Shown here piece by piece: positions 1 to 9,008 of a stretch of DNA of 64,000 nucleotides. The stretch's first letter is position 1. Every line of letters begins with the position of its first letter. The stretch is taken from the NCBI RefSeq assembly GCF_900109265.1, contig NZ_FNZM01000020.1, positions 120,789-184,788 of the forward strand. Reading direction: 5' to 3'. This DNA is from Paraburkholderia tropica (GTDB taxonomy: Bacteria; Pseudomonadota; Gammaproteobacteria; Burkholderiales; Burkholderiaceae). The notes under the pieces were generated by a model. That model saw only the letters and a program-made list of their open reading frames with translations, ran no database searches and was not told where the DNA came from. The translations under genes and the position numbers were made by a program.

Positions 1-74
1 GCCCGCCGCGGGCTCGCCAGGCCGCCAACCGCCGGAGCCCGCGCCTCCCGCCCTAAAAGACACTGCAGGCACAC
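1..74. other. Left edge: leader upstream of glyQ
   Basis: Short GC-rich stretch before glyQ. One + strand frame stays open from the edge to a TAA at 54-56, so it could hold the last codons of an upstream gene. In Burkholderia the apolipoprotein N-acyltransferase gene lnt often lies here. Fewer than 20 residues are visible, with no recognisable motif, so this is only a possibility. Confidence 0.2.
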
Positions 75-1082
75 ATGCTCACGTTTCAGCAAATCATCCT
101 GACGCTCCAGTCTTACTGGGACAAGCAGGGCTGCGCGCTGCTCCAGCCGATCGACATGGAAGTCGGCGCCGGCACCTCGCACGTCCACACCTTCCTGCGC
201 GCGATCGGCCCCGAGCCGTGGCGCGCGGCCTACGTGCAGCCGTCGCGCCGCCCGAAGGACGGCCGCTACGGCGAGAACCCGAACCGCCTGCAGCACTACT
301 ATCAGTATCAAGTGGTGCTCAAGCCCGCGCCGGAAAACATCCTCGACCTGTACCTCGGCTCGCTCGAAGCGCTCGGCTTCGACCTGAAGCAGAACGACGT
401 GCGCTTCGTGGAAGACGACTGGGAGAACCCCACGCTCGGCGCCTGGGGCCTCGGCTGGGAAGTCTGGCTCAACGGCATGGAAGTCACGCAGTTCACCTAC
501 TTCCAGCAGGTGGGCGGCATCGACTGCAAGCCGGTGCTCGGCGAAATCACCTACGGTCTCGAACGCCTCGCGATGTATCTGCAGAAGGTCGAGAACGTCT
601 ACGACCTCGTCTGGACCGAGTGGGAAGAACAAGGCCCGAACGGCCCCGAGATCCGCCGCCTCACGTATGGCGACGTCTATCACCAGAACGAGGTCGAGCA
701 ATCGACCTATAACTTCGAGCACGCGAACGTCGACCTGCTGTTCACGTTCTTCAACGCGTACGAAAGCGAAGCGAAGCGCATGATGGAACATCAGCTCGCG
801 CTGCCCGCCTACGAACTCGTGCTCAAGGCCGGCCACACCTTCAACCTGCTCGACGCGCGCGGCGCGATCTCCGTGACGGAGCGCGCGGCGTACATCGGCC
901 GCATTCGCGCGCTGTCGCGCAACGTGGCGCAGTCGTACTACGAATCGCGCGAAAAGCTCGGCTTCCCGATGCTCGGCAATCCGGTGCACGGCGTGCCCGG
1001 CCTGACCACCGACGAACAGGACGCCGCGATGCCCGCCTGGGCGCCGCCGCTGAAGGTCGAACGCAAGTTCGCCGAGGAATGA
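75..1082 (+). CDS. glyQ: Glycine--tRNA ligase, alpha subunit
   Basis: Catalytic alpha subunit of the bacterial alpha2beta2 glycyl-tRNA synthetase, which charges tRNA-Gly in the cytoplasm. The 335-residue product begins MLTFQQIILTLQSYW and contains the family signatures GCALLQPIDMEVGAGT (about residues 20-35) and QPSRRPKDGRYGENPNR (about 55-71). Length is slightly above the usual 300-320 residues because of a polar C-terminal tail. ATG at 75 matches the family N-terminus exactly. It lies 16 bp before glyS, the usual operon arrangement for the heterotetrameric enzyme. Confidence 0.98.
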   Translation: MLTFQQIILTLQSYWDKQGCALLQPIDMEVGAGTSHVHTFLRAIGPEPWRAAYVQPSRRPKDGRYGENPNRLQHYYQYQVVLKPAPENILDLYLGSLEALGFDLKQNDVRFVEDDWENPTLGAWGLGWEVWLNGMEVTQFTYFQQVGGIDCKPVLGEITYGLERLAMYLQKVENVYDLVWTEWEEQGPNGPEIRRLTYGDVYHQNEVEQSTYNFEHANVDLLFTFFNAYESEAKRMMEHQLALPAYELVLKAGHTFNLLDARGAISVTERAAYIGRIRALSRNVAQSYYESREKLGFPMLGNPVHGVPGLTTDEQDAAMPAWAPPLKVERKFAEE

Positions 1083-1098
1083 CCGGATCTCCAGAACA

Positions 1099-3198
1099 AT
1101 GACCCAAGCTCATCACGCCACTCTCCTCGTCGAACTGCTGACCGAGGAACTGCCGCCGAAGGCCCTCGCGCGTCTCGGCGACGCTTTCGCCGAAGGCATC
1201 GCGCAGCGCCTCGCCGCGCGCGACCTGATCGAAGGCGATCTGTCGTTCGAACGCTTCGCCACGCCGCGCCGTCTCGCCGTGACGATCAAGAACGTGCGCA
1301 GCGTCGCGCCCGAAAAACAGGTGCGCGAGAAAGTGCTGCCGGTGTCGGTCGCACTCGACGCCAACGGCCAGCCCACCGCGCCGCTCGCGAAGAAACTCGC
1401 GGCGCTCGGCTTCCCCGACTTCCCGGTCAGCGACCTCGAACGCGCGAGCGACGGCAAGAACGAAGCGTTCTTCCTGCGCTACGCCGCGCCGGGCGTCACG
1501 CTCGCCGACGGCCTGCAGGCCGTGCTCGACGAAGCGCTCGCCAAGCTGCCGATTCCGAAGGTCATGAAGTACCAGCGCCCGGACGGCAGCGACGTGCAGT
1601 TCGTGCGCCCGGTGCATCGCCTCACGGTGCTGCACGCCGACCAGATCGTGCCGGTGAGCGCATTCGGCATCGACGCCGGCGACACCACGCGCGGCCATCG
1701 CTTCCTCTCGGAAGGCCCGATCGCCATCACCCAGGCCGACGACTACGCGCACACGCTCCAGCACAAGGGCCGCGTGATCGCGAGCTACAGCGAGCGCCGC
1801 GAATCGATCCGCGCGCAGCTGATCGAAACCGCCGGCGACGACAAGGTGGTGATGCCCGACTCGCTGCTCGACGAAGTGAATTCGCTCGTCGAATGGCCGG
1901 TCGTGTACGCGTGCCAGTTCGAGGAAGAATTCCTGCAGGTGCCGCAGGAATGCCTGATCCTCACGATGCAGACGAACCAGAAGTACTTCGCGCTGACCGA
2001 CGACGAAGGCCGCCTGCGCTCGCGCTTCCTGATCGTCTCGAACATCGAGACGGCCACGCCGGTCGAGATCGTCGAAGGCAACGAGCGCGTCGTGCGCCCG
2101 CGTCTGGCGGACGCCAAGTTCTTCTTCGAGCAGGACAAGAAGAAGCCGCTGGCCGACCGCGTGCCGCTGCTCGCCAACGTGGTCTATCACAACAAGCTCG
2201 GCTCGACGCTGCAACGCGTGGAGCGCCTCGAAGCACTCGCGGGCGCCATCGCGCTGATGTGCGGCGCGAACATCGCGCTCGCCGAACGCGGCGCGCGCCT
2301 CGCCAAGGCCGACCTGCTGACCGACATGGTCGGCGAATTCCCCGAGCTGCAAGGCACGATGGGCACCTACTACGCGCGCCACGACGGCGAAGCGGAAGAA
2401 GTGGCGATCGCCTGCTCCGAGCACTATCAGCCGCGCTTCTCCGGCGACGAGCTGCCGACCACCGCCACGGGCACGATCGTCGCGCTCGCGGACAAGCTCG
2501 AAACGCTGGTCGGCATCTGGGGCATCGGCCTCGCGCCCACCGGCGAAAAGGATCCGTTCGCACTGCGCCGCCACGCGCTGGGCGTGCTGCGCATCCTGGT
2601 CGAGAAGCAACTGCCGCTCGACCTCGTCGAACTGCTGCGCACGACGTACTCGCAGTTCGCGGGCGTCGAAGCCGCCGCGGAATCGACTCAGGCGATCTAC
2701 GAGTTCTGCATGGACCGTCTGCGCGGCCAGCTGCGCGAACGCGGCTACGCGGCCCAGGAAGTGGACGCGGTGCTCGCGCTGAACCCCACGCGCTTCGACG
2801 ACGTGATCGCGCGTCTGGACGCCGTGCGCGAATTCGCCGCGCTCAACGAAGCGGCCTCGCTTGCGGCGGCCAACAAGCGCATCTCGAACATCCTCAAGAA
2901 GTCCGAGGGCACCGAAGATGCGGGCGTGCAGATCGCGCTGTTCACGGAGAGCGCCGAAAAGGCGCTCTACGCGCAGCTCGAACAGGTCGCGCCGCGCGTG
3001 GAATCGCAACTGGCCGCGCGCGATTACACGGGTGCGCTCACGGCGCTCGCGGCGCTGCGCGAAACCGTCGACACGTTCTTCAACGACGTGATGGTCAATG
3101 CCGAAGATCCGGCGCTGCGGGCCAACCGCCTCGCGCTGCTCAAGGCGCTGCATCGCCAGATGAACAGCGTGGCCGACATTTCGCGCCTCGCGGCGTGA
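1099..3198 (+). CDS. glyS: Glycine--tRNA ligase, beta subunit
   Basis: Beta subunit of the heterotetrameric glycyl-tRNA synthetase; it carries tRNA-recognition and HD-type domains. The 699 residues match the usual length of about 690. Visible family features are the start TLLVELLTEELPPKAL, the central KFFFEQDKKKPLADRV segment, the HD-like YYARHDGE region, and DPFALRRHALGVLRIL in the anticodon-binding part. Start ATG at 1099 lies 16 bp after the glyQ stop, implying co-transcription. No frameshift or missing segment was seen. Confidence 0.98.
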   Translation: MTQAHHATLLVELLTEELPPKALARLGDAFAEGIAQRLAARDLIEGDLSFERFATPRRLAVTIKNVRSVAPEKQVREKVLPVSVALDANGQPTAPLAKKLAALGFPDFPVSDLERASDGKNEAFFLRYAAPGVTLADGLQAVLDEALAKLPIPKVMKYQRPDGSDVQFVRPVHRLTVLHADQIVPVSAFGIDAGDTTRGHRFLSEGPIAITQADDYAHTLQHKGRVIASYSERRESIRAQLIETAGDDKVVMPDSLLDEVNSLVEWPVVYACQFEEEFLQVPQECLILTMQTNQKYFALTDDEGRLRSRFLIVSNIETATPVEIVEGNERVVRPRLADAKFFFEQDKKKPLADRVPLLANVVYHNKLGSTLQRVERLEALAGAIALMCGANIALAERGARLAKADLLTDMVGEFPELQGTMGTYYARHDGEAEEVAIACSEHYQPRFSGDELPTTATGTIVALADKLETLVGIWGIGLAPTGEKDPFALRRHALGVLRILVEKQLPLDLVELLRTTYSQFAGVEAAAESTQAIYEFCMDRLRGQLRERGYAAQEVDAVLALNPTRFDDVIARLDAVREFAALNEAASLAAANKRISNILKKSEGTEDAGVQIALFTESAEKALYAQLEQVAPRVESQLAARDYTGALTALAALRETVDTFFNDVMVNAEDPALRANRLALLKALHRQMNSVADISRLAA

Positions 3199-3241
3199 TC
3201 GCCGGCACGGACATCCGCCAGACCCAACCAGACGCGACGCC

Positions 3242-3805
3242 ATGCCGACCAGCACCAGCCGCAAGATCGTGATCCTCGACCGCGACGGCGTGATCAACGT
3301 CGATTCCGACGCCTTCATCAAGTCGCCTGACGAATGGGTCGCGCTGCCCGGCAGCCTCGAAGCGATCGCTCGCCTGAATCAGGCGGGCTATCGCGTCGCC
3401 GTCGCGACGAACCAGTCCGGCATCGGACGCGGTTTGTTCGACACGACGGCGCTCAACGCCATGCACGCGAAGATGCACCGCCAGGCCACGGCCGTGGGCG
3501 CGCGCATCGACGCCGTGTTCTTCTGCCCGCACACCTCGCAGGACCACTGCGACTGCCGCAAGCCCAAGCCCGGCATGCTGAAGATGATCGCCGACCGCTT
3601 CGAGATCGATCCCGCCGATACGCCCGTGGTGGGCGATTCGCTGCGCGACCTCGAAGCCGGCGCGGCGCTCGGCTTCGCGACGCATCTCGTGCTCACGGGC
3701 AAAGGCAAGAAGACGCTGGCCGCGGGCGGTCTGCCCGAAGGCACGAAGGTGCACGACGACCTGCGTGCCTTCGCGCTCGACTTCCTCGCGAACGACAACG
3801 CCTGA
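3242..3805 (+). CDS. gmhB: D-glycero-beta-D-manno-heptose 1,7-bisphosphate 7-phosphatase
   Basis: HAD-superfamily phosphatase that removes the 7-phosphate from heptose bisphosphate on the way to ADP-heptose for the lipopolysaccharide inner core. The 187-residue protein opens with the HAD nucleophile motif ILDRDGVIN (about residues 12-20). It has the zinc-binding Cys/His cluster CPHTSQDHCDCRKPKPG and a C-terminal GDSLRDLEAG motif that supplies the Mg-binding aspartates. It follows glyS by 43 bp on the same strand, as is usual in Burkholderia. Length is normal. Confidence 0.95.
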   Translation: MPTSTSRKIVILDRDGVINVDSDAFIKSPDEWVALPGSLEAIARLNQAGYRVAVATNQSGIGRGLFDTTALNAMHAKMHRQATAVGARIDAVFFCPHTSQDHCDCRKPKPGMLKMIADRFEIDPADTPVVGDSLRDLEAGAALGFATHLVLTGKGKKTLAAGGLPEGTKVHDDLRAFALDFLANDNA

Positions 3806-3952
3806 CCCCGGCGAGCGCACGCATGAACGGCGTACGCTCGACCGAATCCGCATCGCCCGGCGCAAGCCGGTGCCGATGCCTGCTCCCCACCGCGCGGCGG
3901 CGCGTCTGACGACGCCCGCCCTGCCGCGCACGCTTCACGAACGGTCCAACCG

Positions 3953-4714
3953 ATGCGCTTCATCCGCTCCCTGCTGTTGTTCGTCTACCTGATCGTCTAC
4001 ACGATGCCGTACGCGACCGCGTGCTTCATCGCGTTTCCGTTCCTGAACGCCACGCGGCGTTACTGGATGGCGGTCGGCTGGTGCCGCTCGACGCTGTTCG
4101 TCGCGCGCTACCTCAACGGTATTCGCTACCGCATCGAGGGCATGGAGAACCTGCCCAACGGCCCCGCCGTGCTGCTCTCGAAGCATCAATCCGCGTGGGA
4201 GACGTTCGCGTTTCCCGCGCTGATGCCGCGCCCGCTGTGCTACGTCTTCAAGCGCGAACTGCTGTACGTGCCGTTCTTCGGCTGGGCGCTCGGCATGCTG
4301 AAGATGGTTCACATCAACCGCAAGGAAGGCAAGAACGCGTTCACCTCGGTGATCCGCCAGGGCAAGCAGCGCATGGCCGAAGGTGCATGGGTGATCATGT
4401 TCCCCGAAGGCACGCGCATTCCCGTGGGCAAGACCGGCAAGTACAAGACCGGCGGCCCGCGCTTCGCCATCGAAACGGGCGCGCCCGTGGTGCCCATCGC
4501 GCACAATGCGGGACACGTCTGGCCCCGAAACTCGTTTATTAAATATCCGGGTATAGTCACGGTGTCGATCGGCAAGCCGATCGAGACGACCGGGCTCTCG
4601 CCCGACGAAGTGAATACCCGCGTGGAAAACTGGATCGAAGCCGAAATGCGCCGGATCGATCCGGATGCGTATCGCGAAACGGATGGCGCCAAGGCAAACG
4701 CAGCGAAAGCCTGA
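3953..4714 (+). CDS. plsC: 1-acyl-sn-glycerol-3-phosphate acyltransferase (PlsC family)
   Basis: Membrane-associated acyltransferase that converts lysophosphatidic acid to phosphatidic acid in phospholipid synthesis. The 253-residue protein starts with a hydrophobic segment (about residues 4-30). It has the acyl-acceptor block SKHQSAWETF, where the catalytic His is followed by Glu rather than the textbook Asp of HX4D; I believe this variant is common in betaproteobacterial members. The second signature FPEGTR sits at about residue 147. The ATG at 3953 follows a 147-bp gap after gmhB. The chemistry is secure; which acyl chain or lysophospholipid is preferred cannot be seen. Confidence 0.9.
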   Translation: MRFIRSLLLFVYLIVYTMPYATACFIAFPFLNATRRYWMAVGWCRSTLFVARYLNGIRYRIEGMENLPNGPAVLLSKHQSAWETFAFPALMPRPLCYVFKRELLYVPFFGWALGMLKMVHINRKEGKNAFTSVIRQGKQRMAEGAWVIMFPEGTRIPVGKTGKYKTGGPRFAIETGAPVVPIAHNAGHVWPRNSFIKYPGIVTVSIGKPIETTGLSPDEVNTRVENWIEAEMRRIDPDAYRETDGAKANAAKA

Positions 4715-4940
4715 CGCGCGGCGCGAGCGCCGCAAGCGTCACGTTGCGCAGACAGCCATCGCGGCGGTGCTGCGTGCGCTGTCTGTCCTGTTCGCGGTGC
4801 TGCGGGCCGTATTGCGTGCGGTGTTTGTTCCGCACGATTCGCACGATTCGCATGTTCTGCCGCAGCGCGATTCGGCACGCGGTTCGCCGGCACGCACACG
4901 CGCTCCTCGCCGCACACGCAATCCCGCTCCAGGCCTGACG

Positions 4941-5837
4941 ATGCAGAAGCCCCCTACGCAGCGCCCTTCCGCGGCGCTCGACAACCGGCAACTCGATCTG
5001 CCGCTCTTTGCCGAGCCGGCGCCTGCTGCCACACCGACGGCCGATTCACCTTCGCCGTCGGCCCAGTTTGCACCGCCCACTTCCAGCGCGCCGCCCAAGG
5101 CGCCGCTCGCGCCCGACGGCACGAAGCTGCGCACGCTCGTGCTCGGCTCGCGGACCCTGTATTACCGGCTCAAACGATCGTCGCGCAAGTCGATCGGCTT
5201 TGCCATCGACGGATCGGGGCTCACGATCACCGCGCCGCGCTGGGTCACGATCGCCGATATCGAAACCGCTATCGCCGAGAAGCAGCGCTGGATCTTTGCG
5301 AAGCTCACGGAGTGGCAGACGCGTGTGGAACAGCGCGCGCTGCCGCGCGTGGAATGGCGCGATGGCGCGGAGCTGCCGTATCTCGGGAAGCCGATGCGTG
5401 TGGCGCTCGGTGCGTCGATGCTGGCTTTCGATGAGGAAACGCGCGTGCTCGCGTTGCCGCTGCCGATGAACGCCGACGCGCAGCAGATCAAGGATCGCGT
5501 GACGGGCTGGTTGCAAAGCGAGGCTACGCGGATTTTTGGCGAGCGGCTGGCTGTGTATGCGGAGAAATTGGGGGTGGGCTTTCGCTCGTATGCGCTTTCG
5601 TCGGCGATGACGCGTTGGGGCAGTTGTTCAAGCGAAGGACGGATTCGGCTCAACTGGCGGTTGATTCATTTTCCGCTTTCCATCGTGGACTATGTGGTGG
5701 CGCATGAGCTCGCGCATTTGCGCGAGATGAATCATAGTCCGCGGTTCTGGCAGACAGTGGAGTCGATCTTTCCGGAGTTTCGCGAGGCAAGGAAGCAGTT
5801 GAAGCAGCATCCGCCGGAGATGGTGCCGGGGATTTGA
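4941..5837 (+). CDS. YgjP-like (DUF45/M48-type) zinc metallohydrolase
   Basis: Predicted zinc metallopeptidase of the YgjP/DUF45 family, cytosolic, physiological substrate unknown. The C-terminal half holds the metal site VVAHELAHLREMNHSPRFW, with HELAH plus a third His, preceded by the family block MTRWGSCSS. The first ~60 residues are Pro/Ala-rich and low-complexity. An in-frame ATG at 4665 exists, but it lies inside plsC and would add an Arg-rich stretch typical of out-of-frame GC-rich DNA. ATG 4941 gives 298 residues and a sensible N-terminus. It is the last housekeeping gene before the polysaccharide island. Confidence 0.85.
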   Translation: MQKPPTQRPSAALDNRQLDLPLFAEPAPAATPTADSPSPSAQFAPPTSSAPPKAPLAPDGTKLRTLVLGSRTLYYRLKRSSRKSIGFAIDGSGLTITAPRWVTIADIETAIAEKQRWIFAKLTEWQTRVEQRALPRVEWRDGAELPYLGKPMRVALGASMLAFDEETRVLALPLPMNADAQQIKDRVTGWLQSEATRIFGERLAVYAEKLGVGFRSYALSSAMTRWGSCSSEGRIRLNWRLIHFPLSIVDYVVAHELAHLREMNHSPRFWQTVESIFPEFREARKQLKQHPPEMVPGI

Positions 5838-6630
5838 GGGGGGCACAGAGCCGCAGACACCCCGATTGTTAGCGCAGCTAGCCCTCTTTGTGCGACCAGC
5901 AGCTAGCAGGTCAGTCTCTCCTTTCGACACTCCTCCAAACTGCCGGCGGCCCTCCCGCTGGGTAGCAAGCATCATGCAGAAAGTGCCGCACCGTGGTACC
6001 TCATTCGGCTCACGATTCGCGTAACGCGCATGCGCGCCCTCTCGGCCTTTTCGCAAACCGCTCGCAAACGAACGTGCGCGCCCCACACCGACCACTTAAG
6101 CAACGCGCCACCGCTTCAAACAGCAGGCGATTCATGCGACCCGATCTCTCCTACACAAAGCACAGAAAAATCCGTCATTAAAATAAAAACTGACATCAAC
6201 AATAATTAACAACGACAAATATTTTATATATCAAAAAAATACAAACAATAATTTAGGAAAAGTCCGATATCAGAATACTCCGATGACATCATAAAATTTG
6301 CTCCCTCGACAGGCTTCCGCGACATCTTTAAGCGATTTCTGATTCAGTTATCAGTGAAATAAATGGATGCTCAGGAATGATGAACATGAATGAGTTGACT
6401 CCAAGATCGATAATCACGCTCAATGGCAGGATTTTCTGGCCTCTTTCGTGATCACGCAGCTCGCTTTCGCAATATACGTCGATCAAAGGTTTCCGACATC
6501 CGGAGAAACCTTTCGTCTTATTGCGCATCTCCAGCCAATGCGTCATTGACAACTGAAACTCAAGGCGCACGCATCAGATCAACACCACGGCATTAATGGA
6601 TTTTCAGGCGCACTAATCGGGAGTTTTTCC
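5838..6630. other. Long non-coding region upstream of the polysaccharide locus
   Basis: About 790 bp with no convincing gene. The first 300 bp have genome-like composition and contain CAGCTAGC twice, close together (about 5875-5915). From about 6170 to 6320 the sequence becomes extremely AT-rich, with many A and T runs, very unlike the GC-rich flanks. It then continues AT-rich to the start of the sugar transferase at 6631. This is the expected place for the main promoter of the polysaccharide locus and perhaps for a nucleoid-protein (H-NS/MvaT-like) silencing site; both are inferences. It also marks the left border of the island. Confidence 0.6.
6328..6570 (-). CDS. Doubtful small ORF in the AT-rich border region
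   Basis: An open frame of 80 codons from a GTG at 6570, or 72 codons from the ATG at 6546, running leftward through the AT-rich region. The predicted peptide has balanced composition, unlike the Arg-rich shadow frames elsewhere in the window, and includes a hydrophobic stretch near the C-terminus (SVIIDLGVNSFMFIIP). I recognise no domain and see no clear ribosome-binding site. It may be a real small protein, a decayed gene fragment left at the island border, or chance. Confidence 0.2.
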   Translation of the reverse strand: MRLEFQLSMTHWLEMRNKTKGFSGCRKPLIDVYCESELRDHERGQKILPLSVIIDLGVNSFMFIIPEHPFISLITESEIA

Positions 6631-7698
6631 ATGTCAAGGATTTTACCGCGCACGATTGACGTAATGCTTGTCATCTTGGGCGCCCTATTACCGGTATGGA
6701 TCAATACCTCGAACGGTAGTCGCCATGACACATTCGATGGATTGCTCGTCGCATTTGCCGCCGCATTTGCTCTCTCAGTCTTTCCAGCTTGCGGAATCTA
6801 CCGTGCGCTCCAACGCAGTTCGGTCGTCCGCCTCATAGCCAAGACGTTGCTCGGCTGGATCCTGGTCCAGTGTGGCAGCCTCTTGCTATTGCAGTTGCTT
6901 CGTCGCCCCGACGTCCTTTCTGGCCAGTGGTTCTACCACTGGACCATCGCTAGCGCCTGTTGCCTCGTTGCGTGGCACACGCTCACCTTCGTTGCACTGC
7001 GCGTCACCGCCAAGAGACCCGTTACCGGCCCGCACGCTTCCGCAACGGGTCAGTCGGCGACCGGCGCGCTACCTGTATACGGGAACAACGTCGGCCGCAG
7101 CCTCAAGCGCGTGTTCGATATCGTCGTCGCCTCGCTTTTACTGTTCCTGCTCTCGCCCATCCTCGTCGTCCTTGCCGTGCTCGTCCGACGTGATGGCGCC
7201 CCCGCAATCTTCGGACACCTGCGAGTTGGATACGACGGCACGCCCTTCCGTTGCTTCAAATTTCGCTCCATGGTGCCCAACGCTGAAGCCGTCTTGCAGG
7301 AGCTTCTAGCCAACGATACCGAAGCGCGGATCGAATGGGACCGTGAGCACAAGCTCAAAAACGATGTACGAATCACCACGGTCGGAAAATTTCTGCGGCG
7401 TACGAGCCTCGACGAGCTTCCGCAATTGCTCAATGTCTTGCGCGGCGACATGAGCCTCGTTGGCCCTCGCCCAATCGTGGTTGCGGAACTCCCCCGCTAT
7501 GGACGAGACGCCGAGTACTACCTGTCCGTGAAGCCCGGTATGACGGGCCTCTGGCAAGTCAGTGGACGCAACAACACGGACTACCCGACGCGCGTCCGCC
7601 TTGATGTTTCCTATATCCGAAACTGGTCGTTCTTCAGGGATTTGCACATTTTGCTGAAGACGTTCGATGTCGTCTTGCACGGCCGCGGCGCCTACTGA
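6631..7698 (+). CDS. Undecaprenyl-phosphate sugar-1-phosphate transferase (WbaP/WcaJ-like), short form
   Basis: Polyprenyl-phosphate hexose-1-phosphate transferase that puts the first sugar, usually galactose or glucose, on the undecaprenyl carrier at the inner membrane. Four hydrophobic segments occupy about residues 8-25, 38-57, 72-90 and 104-123. The catalytic domain starts at about 159 (KRVFDIVVAS) and includes FKFRSM (210-215), DELPQLLNVLRGDMSLVGPRP and the terminal YIRNWSFFRDL. GGGAG seven bases before the ATG supports the start. At 355 residues it is about 110 shorter than typical WbaP/BceB proteins: the Rossmann-like domain between membrane and catalytic parts is absent and replaced by a linker of ~35 residues. 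Gal versus Glc specificity is not visible. Confidence 0.9.
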   Translation: MSRILPRTIDVMLVILGALLPVWINTSNGSRHDTFDGLLVAFAAAFALSVFPACGIYRALQRSSVVRLIAKTLLGWILVQCGSLLLLQLLRRPDVLSGQWFYHWTIASACCLVAWHTLTFVALRVTAKRPVTGPHASATGQSATGALPVYGNNVGRSLKRVFDIVVASLLLFLLSPILVVLAVLVRRDGAPAIFGHLRVGYDGTPFRCFKFRSMVPNAEAVLQELLANDTEARIEWDREHKLKNDVRITTVGKFLRRTSLDELPQLLNVLRGDMSLVGPRPIVVAELPRYGRDAEYYLSVKPGMTGLWQVSGRNNTDYPTRVRLDVSYIRNWSFFRDLHILLKTFDVVLHGRGAY

Positions 7699-7723
7699 CC
7701 GGCACCGGCCTTCTTTTGAATCT

Positions 7724-7755
7724 GCGCTCCTTGCTCCTGACGGAGCAAGGAGCGC
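7724..7755 (+). promoter_or_regulatory. Perfect 14-bp stem-loop between sugar transferase and exporter genes
   Basis: GCGCTCCTTGCTCC (7724-7737), loop TGAC, then its exact reverse complement (7742-7755). It starts 26 bp after the transferase stop and no T-run follows, so it is not a standard intrinsic terminator. It may stabilise the upstream mRNA end, mark a processing site, attenuate transcription or control access to the exporter start at 7770. The alternative TTG start at 7716 would put this hairpin inside the coding region, which argues for the start downstream. Confidence 0.6.
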
Positions 7756-7769
7756 GTACGAAGTTGAAG

Positions 7770-9008
7770 ATGATGTTTTCAAAGACTGCCCCGATGGTAT
7801 CGGTTCGCGCAGGACGGCAAGCTGCAGTACGTCCTGTCCAGTTGCGCATCCGCCATTTTTCTCCCCGTGCGACTGCTCGCGTAGCCGTGATGCTCGCGCT
7901 ATGTACGACACTCAGTGCGTGCGCGATCGTGCCAGGGATGCGAATGGAGACTTCAGCGCATCGCGCCGGGGACGAAGTGAGCAGTGGCGCGGCGGCACAA
8001 GCAGATGCTTCTTCGGCTGCGTTACCTCCGATCCCCATCAGGGAGGTCACACCGGCACTCGTGCAGGAGCTAATCGCCTCGGAATCCGTCGGGTCGAGTA
8101 GGCCTACGCGCATGGAATCGGGACCACGCGCCTACACGCTTGGACCGGGTGATGTTCTGCAAATCACAGTCTGGGATCACCCTGAATTTGCGGCCGCGGC
8201 TGGACCACAAACTGGCGCTGTCGCCCGCCCGTCCGACGCACCTGCCGGCTTTGTCGTCGATCAGAACGGCAAATTGCAATTCCCGTACGTTGGGCAAATG
8301 CCTGTCGAAGGATTACGCCTGGATCAAGTGCAACTCCAGCTCACGCGCGCGCTAAGCAAGCTCTTTCAGTCTCCGCAGGTCACTGTCCGTGTCGCATCGT
8401 ATCGTTCCAAGCAAATCTATATAGAAGGCGAAGTCCGCAACCCTGGCACGCAGCAGGTCAACGACGTCCCCATGACGCTTTATGAGGCTGTCAGCCGTGC
8501 CGGTGGCTTCCTGGATAGCGCGGATCAAAGCCGCGTCACGCTGGTGCGCGACGGAATTACCGAGTCGTTCAATCTGGCGGATTCACGGGCGCAGAATAGC
8601 CTCGGCGGCGGCATCATCCTCAAGTCGGGAGATCGCGTACACATAGGCGCGCGCGATGACAGCGCCGTATTTGTCATGGGTGAAGTCAACAAGCCGACAA
8701 CGGCGCTCCCGCGACGCAACGGTACGCTCACCCTCAGCGAGGCACTCGCCCAGGCCGGCAGCATCAACAACGGCACTGCGGATGCAGCGCAGCTCTATGT
8801 GATCAGGGGTGCACGAGAAAGTGAGCCGGAGGTTTTCCATCTCGACGCGCGCTCGCCGGTCGCCATGTTGCTCGCCAACCAGTTCCCCCTGCGGGCGAAT
8901 GACGTTGTCTACGTCGACGGCAATGGCCTTGTTCGCTTCAGCCGCGTGCTCAATCTGCTTCTTCCGGTCATTAACGCCAGTGTCGCTGCAGCAGTGGTGG
9001 CGAAATGA
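7770..9008 (+). CDS. Outer-membrane polysaccharide export lipoprotein (Wza/BceE-like)
   Basis: Polysaccharide biosynthesis/export protein forming the outer-membrane channel for polymer exit. A signal segment (ARVAVMLALCTTLSAC) ends in a lipobox with the Cys expected to be acylated. The export domain follows (YTLGPGDVLQITVWDHPEF), then two SLBB-type repeats (around VYIEGEVRNPGTQ-like and FVMGEVNKPTTALP-like segments), and a C-terminal hydrophobic segment (VLNLLLPVINASVAAAVV). The frame opens at a TTG at 7716, but the paired ATGs at 7770/7773 lie after the hairpin and are preferred; the start is uncertain. The 3' end overlaps the phosphatase start by 4 bp. Confidence 0.9.
   Translation: MMFSKTAPMVSVRAGRQAAVRPVQLRIRHFSPRATARVAVMLALCTTLSACAIVPGMRMETSAHRAGDEVSSGAAAQADASSAALPPIPIREVTPALVQELIASESVGSSRPTRMESGPRAYTLGPGDVLQITVWDHPEFAAAAGPQTGAVARPSDAPAGFVVDQNGKLQFPYVGQMPVEGLRLDQVQLQLTRALSKLFQSPQVTVRVASYRSKQIYIEGEVRNPGTQQVNDVPMTLYEAVSRAGGFLDSADQSRVTLVRDGITESFNLADSRAQNSLGGGIILKSGDRVHIGARDDSAVFVMGEVNKPTTALPRRNGTLTLSEALAQAGSINNGTADAAQLYVIRGARESEPEVFHLDARSPVAMLLANQFPLRANDVVYVDGNGLVRFSRVLNLLLPVINASVAAAVVAK

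Noticed and set aside
841..3321. Leftward open frame of 826 codons opposite glyS
   Set aside because: Arg/Gln/His-rich shadow of a certain housekeeping gene; no domain or plausible start context.
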